Source: Jaminaea rosea
Taxonomy: Eukaryota > Basidiomycota > Exobasidiomycetes > Microstromatales
Assembly (NCBI RefSeq): GCF_003144245.1
Contig: NW_020289983.1
Span: 620,001 to 684,000 of the forward strand
DNA length: 64,000 nucleotides
Direction of reading: 5' to 3'
How positions within the stretch are numbered: the stretch's first letter is position 1; each line of letters begins with the position of its first letter. Under the pieces are notes generated by a model, which made no database searches, was not told the origin of the DNA, and saw only the letters and a program-made list of their open reading frames with translations. The translations under genes were made by a program, and so were the position numbers. Below are positions 21,853 to 31,351 of this stretch, piece by piece.

Positions 21853-22502
21853 TTTTTCCCTCATTCCGCTCTTCTGCCTCTACTCCCGCTACTGCTATTC
21901 TCCTGCTCGATTGATACTGGACGTCATGTCCGCCGCTGCCTTCCTTTCGCTAGTATGTACGTACCTCTTCGCCCTCGCCGCACCTTTGATACCTGTCTCT
22001 TGATTGAACTTTCTCACGTCTTTGTCTGCCTATCATTTTCTCACCCTGTCTATCCTGTATATCTTTCCACGAATCTGAATCAAGTGCGCTACCATGTCAT
22101 CTTTGTTGCAGCCTGCCCTCCCTCCTCGATGGATTCATCCAAGTCGACTTGCAAGTTGGTGTTGGACGACGACGGGGGAAAAGGACAAACGCAGATCTGC
22201 TGCAAGCTCGGCGCGCCGCTCATGCGCCATGCGCCGCATCGTGGGCCACAGGGCGGAGAGAGAGGCGAGGCCCACTTCTCAGTCCAGTCGGTGTCGAGCG
22301 ACAATTTGAACGGGCCTGCACGAGGCAGGCGACACATTCGCCTTCCGTCTCTCTCCCCTCTTCTCCATCCCATCCCATCCCATCAATACACCGCTCACCT
22401 CCTCTCAAGCTTCGAGCTATCTCACCTCACCGCCAGCCCAGACGACAAGTTACAAGTTTAGCATAGTACCCTTATCTGATCGACTTCGAATAGCCAGACA
22501 AG
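21853..22502. other. Intergenic, upstream of the ZNF706-type gene
   Basis: This 650-bp stretch has a (CATCC)4 run at 22364-22383. Open frames of up to 168 codons cross it in several overlapping frames but with no family resemblance; I treat it as 3' UTR plus promoter. Confidence 0.35.
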
Positions 22503-23128
22503 ATGGGAAACGGAGCAAAGTAAGTCCTTACTCCTCTACTCGCCTGGTCCAATCCCTCAGGGGAACCTCGCCTCTCCTTCCTCCCGCCTCTAGACAAGCA
22601 CTGACTTTCTCTTCTCTTCTGCTCGTGGCAGAGCACAACAAAAGCGTGACCGCAATGCAGCAGTGGCGAACAAGGGTCCCACCAGCCAATTGAAGGCGAA
22701 TCGTACGTCCTCTCTTGGCTCTCCCTTTCCCCACAGTGAATGGCGAGAGCTGACTATTCCTCACCGCTGACCCGCGCTCGCAGAGGCGGCAATGACAATC
22801 ATCTGCAATGTGTGTCGTCAGACCTTCCTGCAGACAGTCCGGGAGCCGGCGGTTAGTGCCTGTCTCATTTCCAGCTCCAAAGGAGACCTGTCTGACTGAC
22901 TCACTCTTCGCTCCTCTCTTCCACTCTCGTTGTACAGCTTAAGCAACACGCCGAGGACAAGCATAAGAAGGTGAGTTGCCAAGACGAAGACGGAGACGCA
23001 GACGCAGATCTCGAAGGCTGGTCGAGAGAGGGGGGGACCTTTAGGCTGACCCAGGTAATCCTGACTCGATTCGATAGGACGTCCCCACCTGCTTCCCCGG
23101 CTGGACGCCTACGGTCAAGGGCAAGTAA
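22503..23128 (+). CDS. ZNF706/SERF-type mini zinc-finger protein, five exons
   Basis: Exons 22503-22519, 22632-22702, 22784-22851, 22938-22970 and 23078-23128 join to 79 residues. The product begins MGNGAKAQQKRDRN, continues TSQLKANQAAMTIICNVC, RQTFLQTVREPALKQHAEDK and ends CFPGWTPTVKGK. It aligns almost end to end with human ZNF706 (76 aa), whose N-terminus is a 4F5/SERF-like basic region and whose C-terminus is one C2H2 finger; here C-x2-C and H-x4-H are intact. Every intron (112, 81, 86, 107 nt) has a GT start and AG end, and introns 1 and 4 have CTGAC. Phases are consistent and the total is exactly 80 codons. Exon 1 is only 17 nt. No single frame exceeds about 25 codons of this gene, so scanning for long frames misses it. 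Function is unsettled: RNA/G-quadruplex binding and amyloid modulation are reported for relatives. Confidence 0.92.
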
Positions 23129-23755
23129 AAGGAGGGATCGACTAGCCCCCTTGCTTTACGGACCGAACCTCTCTCTGTCACTAGTAGCGCTGCCCTGCAC
23201 TTGACCACTTCATGAGCGACTCAAGGCCTGCCTCCCCTATGCACTCTTTGTCCAAATCTTCGCTTGTCCCTCCTCTCATTCTGACGGGGACAGGACCGTC
23301 TCAGCCTTGGATGCGAGGGTAGATCCTCTTTTTTCCTCCGGCTGTCTGCGTGTAAAGTGATGCGTGGATACTTTTGTACATTGCGAAGCGCTGAGCGATA
23401 AAGGCTGTTTTGCTCGTGTGCCTCTTCGTCTTCCTCTTCTACACAGCCTACAGTGGGGCTGCCTTCCGGCCTCCTCGTGCTCTGCTCTTCTCTGCTCTGC
23501 GCCTTCACTGACCTTTCATCGAGCGGGTCTGCCACAAGTGATGCCCTTCTCTGAGCGCTCTCCTCCCTCCCTCTCCCTCGCTCACTGCTGCTGCTGTCGC
23601 TGGTGTTGCTGCTCCTCTTGCTCTCATGACAACATTGAGGGATTGCTGCACTTCTTGGCCAGCGTCCATACGTCGAGGTCGAGGGAATCGCTGTACCTAC
23701 CCCTTCGAAACCCCCTCCTTGGATATTTCGTGCACCACCAATGCGAGCATCTCCC
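23129..23755. other. Convergent 3' spacer
   Basis: This 627-bp stretch lies between two convergent genes. One 140-codon frame on the plus strand is Ser/Cys-rich with no start context or family resemblance. It is larger than other convergent gaps here (81-160 bp), so an unannotated non-coding RNA is possible, but nothing specific is visible. Confidence 0.3.
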
Positions 23756-24095
23756 TTACGATCCCTTGGACCACTTGGCCAAATGATAATTGATAGTCGA
23801 AGCCCCCCTTACTCTCCCTGCTCCATTAGCCTGTCAGCGCAGCAGCGAATGTCATAGAAGGATCAAGTCAAGTCAGCATCTCCCACACCTCATCCACTTC
23901 CACGCCTATACGTTCGCGAAAACTCACCTGCAACCTCATACAATTCTGCAACCCTTTCGCCGCATCCCTACAAGCCCCTGCATTGGCCGTATCGTGCGTC
24001 GAAGCCCAACAGGCAAGCATAGCTGCTAGCTCAGCAGCGCAGGGGGAAGTGGCCGCTTCGTGTTTCGGTCGTACTTTGAGTTGACGGATTTTCAT
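23756..24095 (-). CDS. mrp10: Mitochondrial small-subunit ribosomal protein mS37 (MRP10), two exons
   Basis: Exons 24095-23928 and 23830-23756 (leftward) encode 80 residues. The protein starts MKIRQLKVRPKHEA and has twin CX9C pairs (CAAELAAMLAC and CRDAAKGLQNC), the CHCH fold oxidised by Mia40 in the mitochondrial intermembrane space, as in yeast Mrp10/human CHCHD1. After the 97-nt intron the tail ASTINYHLAKWSKGS matches the usual 'SSINYHLARLGK' end of the family; without splicing the frame would continue into unrelated sequence. Intron ends are GTGAGT and GCTGACAG; the acceptor overlaps a CTGAC, so the branch site may be another. Length equals the family norm. Confidence 0.92.
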
Positions 24096-24544
24096 GGCTG
24101 GCTGGTTGGCTGGCCAGGAGCCGAGGGATATGGTGGGCGTGGAAGAGCTGTCGTAAGGAGAGGAGCCTGGGAATGGAGAGGTTGGAGGGCTTGATGAGAG
24201 GGTGAATCCTGGTTCTGCTTGGTGCTGCGTAGAGATGCTAGTGTGAGGTTATCGAGGATGGACGGCACGGACGGGAAGGACAGAGTTGAGCTGCTTGCCT
24301 CACTTGGACATTTCGCTCCGTCCATCAAATCGCGACGGAACGGAAGGCAAGTGGGAGGAGGGAGTGGATACGGTGCAGCAGTGTCGATTCGAGTCGATGA
24401 AAGCGTGGTCGGTCGAGATTTTGGCGTTGTAGAAACGGTAACATTGCGGGTGACAAGGAACAAGCCCAAGAATGAAGGTGATGGAAAAACAAAGCGAAAC
24501 GAATCTTGAGCTATCTATCTATCTCCTGCCCTCGCTCCCACCGC
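24096..24544. other. Intergenic, promoter of mS37 and 3' end of WSC gene
   Basis: This 449-bp stretch has a short TATC/CTAT repeat at about 24513-24524. No gene is seen. Confidence 0.35.
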
Positions 24545-26608
24545 TCACGCGCTGACACACTTCCCACCGGAAACCTTCTGCCCCTCCTGGCAAACGGCCC
24601 ACCCACTGGGCAAGTTAGCGCACGTCGGACTATCGCTGTGCGCAATATTGTTGTCCACCACAACGCTCAACGCACCCGGTCCGCCACACGTCTCATATTG
24701 AGCTCCACCACACTGCATATTGCACGCGGTGCTCGTCGCCCCAGGAATCGTGTCGGAGCAGTAGCACTCGGTGGCATACTCGGTTCCACTGAATGCGTGG
24801 CCCTTGCCCGAGCAGGTGGAGGCACAGAGCTCCACAGTCATGTTGGGGCTGGTGAAGGAGTAAGCCGAAAAGGTGCGAGAAGAGACAGTGTCCGCGTAAC
24901 ATCCACCCGTGCTACCGTAGGTCGCATAGTTGGAGGAGAGCTTGCTCCCCGTGTCCGGGAATGCACCATTGTTGAAGACGGTCATTGACCAGCTACCCCC
25001 GCACGTCTCCTGCGCATTGCCCGCACAGGTCATCCCGCAGGTGGCGCCCTCCGTCTTGGTTGGGGCGGTGTTGGAGCAGAAGCATTCCTGGCCGTATTCG
25101 GTGGCAGAGTACTTGTAGGACTTGCTGCCGCAGAAGTTGGCACAGTACTCGTTGGTCATAGAGGGTGAGGAGGTAGAAGCGCCAGAGAAGGTGCGAGCAC
25201 CACCTGAGCCAGCGGCGTCGTAGAAGCAGCCGGGGAAGGAGACACCTCCGTAGTCGAAGGTGGAGCCATTGATCGTGGGCGTGGAGGACGCGGAGCTGCT
25301 GGTGGTGCTGCTCGTCGAGGTGGAGGATGAGCTGGTGGTGGTGCTAGAAGAGGATGAGGTGGCGGTGGACGACGAGGTAGTCGAGCTCGAGCTGGTAGAG
25401 CTCGTCGTGGCGCTCGAGGTGGTCGCGGTAGAGCTGGAGGTCGTCGTGCTCGAGGTAGTCGTCGAGGTAGCAGTGGCAGTGCTGGAGCTCGAAGTCGAGG
25501 TCGAGCTGACAACGGGTACACTAGGTCCAGAAGCGCCGCAAGCGGAGACACTGGGTGAGCAGGTACCCGGCGCCGAGTTAGCAGGCACGGTCCCGCTGTA
25601 CGTGACGGTCGAGTAACCGGAGATTGGGTTGTTGTACTTCCACGAGCCGCTGTACCCTGCCCCCACATTGAGCTTCATCGTCGCCGTGGTGAAGATGATG
25701 CTACCAAAGTTGACGGTCAGCGTCGACCCGGAATAGGAAACGCCGTTGATGGTGTCGGGAAACTGGAGCGTGGACTTGGTGCCGAAACCGTAAATGGTTG
25801 CCCCAAAGTTGGAGTAGACGTCCGAGTCCAGTCGGAGCGTACCGCCGCTGCTACCCGCGGGGAAGTTGATCGAGTGGCCGTTGAGACACTTGGCTCCCGA
25901 GGCGATGTTCTTCGATCCTGTGCCGGCGTTGAACCAGAGGGAAGAGCCAGCATCGATGCTCCAGCACCCTGAACCGAGGTAGTTCTGGCTAGCAGTGAAA
26001 GCACTATTGCGCAGCATCATGCAGCCGTTGTGAGTGATGCTCTGTGAGAGGCCCGAGGCCTGCTGCGTGTTGGCCCAGCCGCACGAGGAGCCCTGCTCAA
26101 AGACGATGTTGCCGTTGTTGGTGCACGACCCCGAGGAGCACTTGAGAGCGTAGGAGCCCGAGCCTGTCGAGCACCACTGGATCAGACCAGAATTGGCGAA
26201 GGACCCGAGAGTCCAGCTGTAAGACGAGCCGGCCGTGCCGTTGAAATCGTTGAGCTGGAATGTGGCTCCGGCGTTGTTGGTCAAGCTACCGTCGGACCAT
26301 GTGGAGCTCATGGAGCCAGAGGCGCTTCCCTGCTGACCGAAGAAGATGGTCCCCGCATTCGAGACGCTGCCGGCGACGTTGTGCGAGCCGGAGCCGGTGA
26401 GAGCGACGGTGTTGCCCGAGGCGCACGAGGTTGACGAGGAGGAAGAGCCCAGCTGCAGGCCCGAGGTGAGGATCTGCTGCGATGTGGAGAGGACGCCGGA
26501 CAGGATGCTCCCGATGAGGTCGCGGGGCAGGACAGAGGCGTCTGCGCTGCTGGCTGCGAGGGAGGCGGCGGTGAGGAGGAGGGCGGGGGTGATGGCGATG
26601 CGAGTCAT
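24545..26608 (-). CDS. Secreted cell-wall protein with Hyr1-like N-terminus and two WSC domains
   Basis: Single exon, 687 residues. A signal peptide (ITPALLLTAASLAASSADA) is followed by a ~340-residue Gly/Ser/Asn-rich beta domain with recurring NAGTIFFGQ, NNAGATFQLN, NSGLIQW and NNGNIVFEQG, resembling the N-terminal domain of hyphally regulated (Hyr1/Iff) wall proteins. A Ser/Thr stalk of about 80 residues (heavily O-mannosylated by inference) leads to two WSC domains, roughly 455-555 and 565-655, each with Cys at the right spacings (e.g. GCFYDAAG, YCANFCGS, ECFCSN, ETCGG; GCYADTVS, LCASTCSG, ECYCSD, ETCGG). WSC domains bind carbohydrate. The end is hydrophilic and lacks a GPI signal, so the protein is likely secreted or wall-bound without an anchor. 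Translation starts at ATG 26608. Confidence 0.85.
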   Translation of the reverse strand: MTRIAITPALLLTAASLAASSADASVLPRDLIGSILSGVLSTSQQILTSGLQLGSSSSSTSCASGNTVALTGSGSHNVAGSVSNAGTIFFGQQGSASGSMSSTWSDGSLTNNAGATFQLNDFNGTAGSSYSWTLGSFANSGLIQWCSTGSGSYALKCSSGSCTNNGNIVFEQGSSCGWANTQQASGLSQSITHNGCMMLRNSAFTASQNYLGSGCWSIDAGSSLWFNAGTGSKNIASGAKCLNGHSINFPAGSSGGTLRLDSDVYSNFGATIYGFGTKSTLQFPDTINGVSYSGSTLTVNFGSIIFTTATMKLNVGAGYSGSWKYNNPISGYSTVTYSGTVPANSAPGTCSPSVSACGASGPSVPVVSSTSTSSSSTATATSTTTSSTTTSSSTATTSSATTSSTSSSSTTSSSTATSSSSSTTTSSSSTSTSSTTSSSASSTPTINGSTFDYGGVSFPGCFYDAAGSGGARTFSGASTSSPSMTNEYCANFCGSKSYKYSATEYGQECFCSNTAPTKTEGATCGMTCAGNAQETCGGSWSMTVFNNGAFPDTGSKLSSNYATYGSTGGCYADTVSSRTFSAYSFTSPNMTVELCASTCSGKGHAFSGTEYATECYCSDTIPGATSTACNMQCGGAQYETCGGPGALSVVVDNNIAHSDSPTCANLPSGWAVCQEGQKVSGGKCVSA

Positions 26609-26675
26609 GGTGGGCGGTGAGAGGGGGTTGAGAGGTGATGGCGAGCGATGTGGATTGTAGCGACTTCTGCCCTCT

Positions 26676-26682
26676 TCTTATA
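26676..26682 (-). promoter_or_regulatory. TATA-like box (TATAAGA) of the WSC gene
   Basis: The minus strand reads TATAAGA about 70 bases upstream of the ATG at 26608. Position and strand suit a TATA box of a strongly expressed secreted protein; this is an inference from the motif alone. Confidence 0.4.
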
Positions 26683-27312
26683 CCCTTGCTCGCGCAGTCA
26701 TCTTAGCATGCCGTCCAACACGACACCGGTAGCGTGTGGCGTGGCCTCAACGCCATCTCATTCGCGTTACGGCGTCGCTCTCATCCCCCTCGCCTTTGCC
26801 GTCCAACACCACTTGCCGGTCTCACATCTTCGTCGGCCACCACCTAGAGCTGGAATCGATGCGCTGCGCGTGACGCTTGGTTCCACATCGGGGTCTACAG
26901 GCGATCGTTGCAAGCGATGGAAGCCACGGCCATCTCTCCGTGCGTACGGCAATGGAAGCCCTACCCGCGAAATGGCCGTGGCCGTGGTTGCAGGAAGGAA
27001 GGAAAGAGGTGTGTGTGGCGGCGGCGGCGGCGTGAAGTGTTGGTGCGTGCGTGCAGAATTCTCCTTCTCGGTCTGGCCGAAGGCGGAGAAGAGACCTGCA
27101 GACGGACAGAGGGAAAGAAACAAGGCAAGCATCGGGCGGCGCGACGGGGGCGGCCACTCAATCGGCTCTGCTTTACTCCAGACTAAGCGCCTTGTGCGAT
27201 CGCGGCGAGCAGCATCGAGCATCATGGCCTGGACCTGTGTAATGTCTCAGTCCAAGCAAAAGGTACGATCGAGGGAGACGCCGCCGTCGAGGCGATACGA
27301 CTACTGGTGTTG

Positions 27313-27352
27313 GCTTGCTTGCTTGCGTGTTTGTTTGCTTGCTTGCTTGCTT
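27313..27352. repeat. (CTTG)n-type microsatellite
   Basis: Imperfect tandem CTTG/CTTGC units with two variant GTTT steps. Confidence 0.75.
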
Positions 27353-28037
27353 ACGTGCGTGCGCCGTCCGGCCTCACCTTTCCTCCCCCCTACTCTTCTC
27401 GCCGCTGGCAACGCCTAGCCCCTCGGTGAGCGTCTCAGATTATGTCGAGCTCTAAATGCGCTTCACCAAGCAAGCCCGTACATAGCATGCCGAGCCGATG
27501 GTTCGAATGTGCGAGGACCTGCCGTTGTTCTGTGCCGATGCTTGAATCCTGACGGTCTACGATGAGCCGGAGAGGATGTGTGGCTCGGTCAGGCAGCTGC
27601 CCTTTTCCGGCGGGCTGGGCATGATCGTGGCTTGTATCCTTGCCCCGACACAAGTCCAAGTCAACTGCTATCAGCGCTGTATTTGCCGATGACTTGTGCA
27701 ACATCGTCGCCATGAGACTTCTGGGACTGACCTGACCCTGGGAATATTGATTGCCGCGCCAAGGTTGCTGCCTGCCTGCCTGGGCGCTCTGGCCCTCACA
27801 CGCCCGCTCGCCCGTGCGCTTGGGGAGTCCGTCGTGTCTCGACGAGTGTCGCTCGCCCTTTCTCCTCCCGCTCGCAACGGCTTCAACGAGACGCCGCATC
27901 ATCATCACATCGCGCAATCGCAGCATCCCAGCATCCTAGCATACCATCCCAGCCTAAGCCGACCTTCAAGGCGGAATCATCGTCATTCCATCTCTCACTC
28001 CAATGACGTCAAGAACGAGAGGGGTCTGAGCGAGCGA

Positions 28038-28070
28038 ATGCTACTACTACGACATTGCCCTCCACCATGA
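28038..28070 (+). promoter_or_regulatory. Upstream ORF overlapping the LDB17 start (ATGA)
   Basis: ATG 28038 opens a ten-codon frame (MLLLRHCPPP) whose TGA at 28068-28070 overlaps the LDB17 ATG at 28067-28069. It is seen directly; whether it is translated or in the mature mRNA is unknown. Confidence 0.5.
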
Positions 28071-31018
28071 TCCTACCCGCCCCTCCGATCCCGCCCTCGA
28101 CAACAACGACGTCACTCCCGCCCTCATCCTCAGCCGCATCGACCTTCTACGCCTCCCTCGACAGCATCCTCGATTCTCCCCTCGCCGTCCCTTTAGTATG
28201 CAGCCAAGACGACGAAGAGACACAACAGCATGCGGCCCTTTTTGACAAGCTGCAGAGCTACTATGCCCTCCTCGAGTCGCACTACGACCAGTACCTGGAC
28301 CAAGAGACCAATGTGGAGTATTGCGTTTCGAGACTGCTCAGCTGTGGCTGGTTCAAGGAACATCGAACAGGGGTGGAGACGTGCATGCTCGATCTAAGTA
28401 GCAGGGCACGATCCCTCCCCGCTCTATTAATCGCGTACGACGTCATCCTGGCATATGGGGATGAGCATCCAGAGATCTACCTCTCACTGCACAATGGCGT
28501 CGATGGGTCAGCAAAAGACAAGATTGCCAGGCTGGTGCATCAGATCTGGGCAGGGCACTACGCTGCTGTGGCAGAGGCTACACTGGGTGGACTGGGACGA
28601 AAGGAGATGAATGACGACGTTGCAACTGCGCCAGGGTGGGGGGGAGCATCCTTTGCCTCCGACGAGGGCGAGACAACGCACGGTAACCCGATTGCCGCTC
28701 GCCTCGCGCCGAGACAAGCATTGCCAGAGACATCGAATGCGGCGCGTTTGAGGATACACCAGATCAGGCTGAGGGAGCGGGCCATCCAGCTCTTGTACGA
28801 AGTGTGTAGGATGCAGCGCCTCGAGCCTGTGGATATGCGGGCCGTGGATGAGCATTTCGTTAGTCATCTCTTTGACCTCGTTGAGGAGACGAGGCATCAT
28901 GAGGATGAGTGAGTCCGGCGCAAGGTTTCACACCTCGATTTCCGTAGTAACTGACCAAGTTCGTGTTCTACGCGCACAGAGCATTCAACTATCAGCTCAT
29001 CAAGGTAATCGCAGCACTCAATGAACAATTCATGGTCTCCTCCCTCTCCTCGCAGATATCCGCAAAGAATGTGAGTCCCCTCTTCCTGCCCTTCTTTAAT
29101 CTCGTCACCCATTTCTCACCCCTCATCCTCGCTCCGCCCCTTTTCGCAGGTCGTAATGGGCATCCTACGCTCCCGCCTCCACGTCACCAAAACATTCGGA
29201 GAAAATCTCATCTTCATGCTCAATCGCGCCAGCAGCCACAGCGCCGAAGATGCCTGTATGCAGCTGCTGGTCCTCAAATTGCTCTACCTCCTCTTCACAA
29301 CGACAGAAACGGCCCATTACTTCTACACCAACGACCTGAAAGTCCTAGTGGACGTCTTCATCCGCGAGCTGACTGACCTGCCAGAAGAGAGCGAGTCGCT
29401 CCGCCACACCTACCTGCGGGTGTTGCACCCCCTCCTCACGAGCACGCAGTTGAGCGCGCATCCCTACAAGCGTCCGCAGATTAGGCGGCTGTTGAGGACA
29501 CTGGTCAAGGACTCTCTGTATAGAGGGGACGTCTCTGCGACTACAAGACGGTTGGTGCAGAGATGTCTGGAGGCAGAGTGGTGCGTGGAGCTGGATAGGC
29601 TAGACCCAGACTATGTGGCGCCGACGCCAGCGCCTAATGGGAATGGCGGGGCGACAAAAGGGGCTCGCCCATCTACCGGTGGAGAGTCGACAACACAGTC
29701 TTCTCTCCTCCCAACGGCAGCATCCACCCTCCCACCGCCCTCGGCCGCCCGCATGCGAGGCGTCTCCGTTTCCTCCCCCACTAGCTCCTCCTCACCGATA
29801 GCACCACCTCCAACCGCACCCGCGCATGTCCCCTCCTTCCTGGAGGCCCCACGCTTTCGATCCGTCTCCGCCGCCCTCCATTCGGCCCCTACCACTCCTC
29901 CACCCTCAGAGCCCTATTTGGACGCGGAGGGGATGGCCCCTCCCGCTCCTGCGATCGAGGTGGAAGACGAGACGGCCATGGCTCTCGCGGATGGACGGAC
30001 GACGCGAGATACCGAAGGGGAGGGGGAGCGTTCCTGGCAGTGGGACTTTGCAAATGCGCATCGCGACGGCGAGGCGACGACGAGGACGACGACCATCACG
30101 GTGGGGGAGGATGACGCGAGAGCCTCGAACCAACAGGAGGAGGGCACGGGGCAAGCGCAAGCACAAGCACAAGCACAGAGCGCATTTCTGCAACCCGTAT
30201 CCCCGCAGCACCAACATCGTCCTGTAGCGCGTCGTGCCTCGCACAACGAGTTCAAGCGCCCCATCGTCAAGCCGGCAGTGCGACGTCCCCCACCCCCAAC
30301 TCCCACGCTTTCCAGCTCTTCTGGTAGTGCAAGAGGAGAAGGGCTACCTCGTACGGCTTCGACGGACGCCGGGGATACGTTCGCCTTCCTCCAGAACGGG
30401 GACGTCCCCACTTCCCCGCCACGGGCAGCCACGCTGCCTGCGTTGCATGTGCAGGGTCCGTCGAGTGGTGACATGGGGTCGGAAGGGCAAGAGGGTCAGG
30501 AGAGGGAGATGGAGATGGAGATGGACATGATGGAGGACGAGGCCCTCTCGCGCAGTGTGGGGAGTTTAGGGCTCAGCGCCAGCGGAAACGGGAATGGCAG
30601 TAACGATGAGGTCACCTCAAGATCCTCCTCCCCCTTGCGACCCTCTTCTGCTACCTCCTCTTCCGGCAGCAAACAGCGACGTCGCCCCCCCGCTCCGCCG
30701 AGTCTCGTCGCGACCGCTCTAGCCAACTCCTCTGCAAGTCTCGACGAGCCGCTCCGAACGGGTAGCTCGCCCGCTCCCACAGATGGAGGAGGGGCCCGGC
30801 CTCGGAACGGCCGAAGAGAGATGCTGGGGAGTGCTTCGCATCCGGGCTGGGCTGGGGCTTATTACGATGAGGGCGGAGGAGGTGGCGGTGGTAACGGGGA
30901 AGAAGCGCCTAGTCGGACGACCACGCCGCCTTCTTCTGCAGCGACGCCCACGAGTAGTGGTGGGAGGAGAAGACCTCCACCTCCTCCTGTGGATCGGAGT
31001 ACCAAGGTCGGGAGGTAG
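28067..31018 (+). CDS. LDB17/Dip1/SPIN90 family Arp2/3 activator, three exons
   Basis: Exons 28067-28908, 28980-29070 and 29150-31018 encode 933 residues. The family (Ldb17 in yeast, Dip1 in S. pombe, SPIN90 in animals) starts the first linear actin filament with Arp2/3 at endocytic sites. Conserved parts: the helical start with HYDQYLDQETNVEYCVSRLL, then AFNYQLIKVIAALNEQFMVS (exon 2), then RLHVTKTFGENLIFMLNRA, LKLLYLLFTTTETAHYFYTN, DLKVLVDVFIREL and LRHTYLRVLHPLLTSTQL, the most conserved block of the leucine-rich domain. From about residue 470 the tail is disordered with Pro-rich pieces (RRPPPPTP, RRRPPAPP, RRRPPPPPVDRS), the type that binds SH3 domains of endocytic adaptors. Introns of 71 and 79 nt have GTGAGT and CAG ends. 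A uORF overlaps the start (see findings). Confidence 0.9.
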
Positions 31019-31351
31019 ACGAAGGCGGCGGTGATATTGTGGAAACTGGACTGTAGATAATTTGATTGATGCCGGCGGTAGCGAAAAATGGGATTTTGCT
31101 TCCTGCTTGCTGCACGACATGACGCCCTCCACTCTTCCCTCAATGCGCTTCCGTGATCGGTCGGGAGTGAATTTGATTGAGGAGGGGTCCCGATCGCTTT
31201 GCATCACATTGACGTCTGTGCATCTTGCCACTCTATCCTATACTATCCTGCCACATCCTCACTTTACATCTCACAACACATCCCTCGTCCCTCGCCCCAG
31301 ACGTGCTGCCGCACCGCACGACGGGCCTGAGCTCCGCGCCAGGTAGCCGGC
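31019..31351. other. Intergenic, promoter of F-box gene
   Basis: This 333-bp stretch between two same-strand genes is pyrimidine-rich on the coding strand in its last 150 bases. No gene seen. Confidence 0.35.

Larger units (their letters stand above)
26609..28066. other. Long divergent intergenic region, WSC gene / LDB17
   Basis: This 1,458-bp region is the longest gene-free stretch of the window. It holds the WSC promoter with a TATA-like box, a (CTTG)n microsatellite (27313-27352) and the presumed LDB17 5' UTR. A 256-codon ATG frame at 26648-27418 overlaps the TATA box and reads through the microsatellite; I judge it spurious. Confidence 0.4.

Noticed and set aside
21955-22461. 168-codon frame upstream of the ZNF706-type gene
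   Set aside because: Composition is irregular, several overlapping frames are equally open, and it ends in the promoter of the next gene.
26648-27418. 256-codon plus-strand ATG frame in the WSC/LDB17 spacer
   Set aside because: It overlaps the TATA-like box, reads through a CTTG microsatellite, has equally open frames on the other strand and no recognisable motif. Most likely chance in GC-rich DNA.
27505-27530. GGTTCGAATG sequence resembling a tRNA B box
   Set aside because: The flanking bases do not pair as a T-arm and there is no A box or acceptor stem at the right distance.
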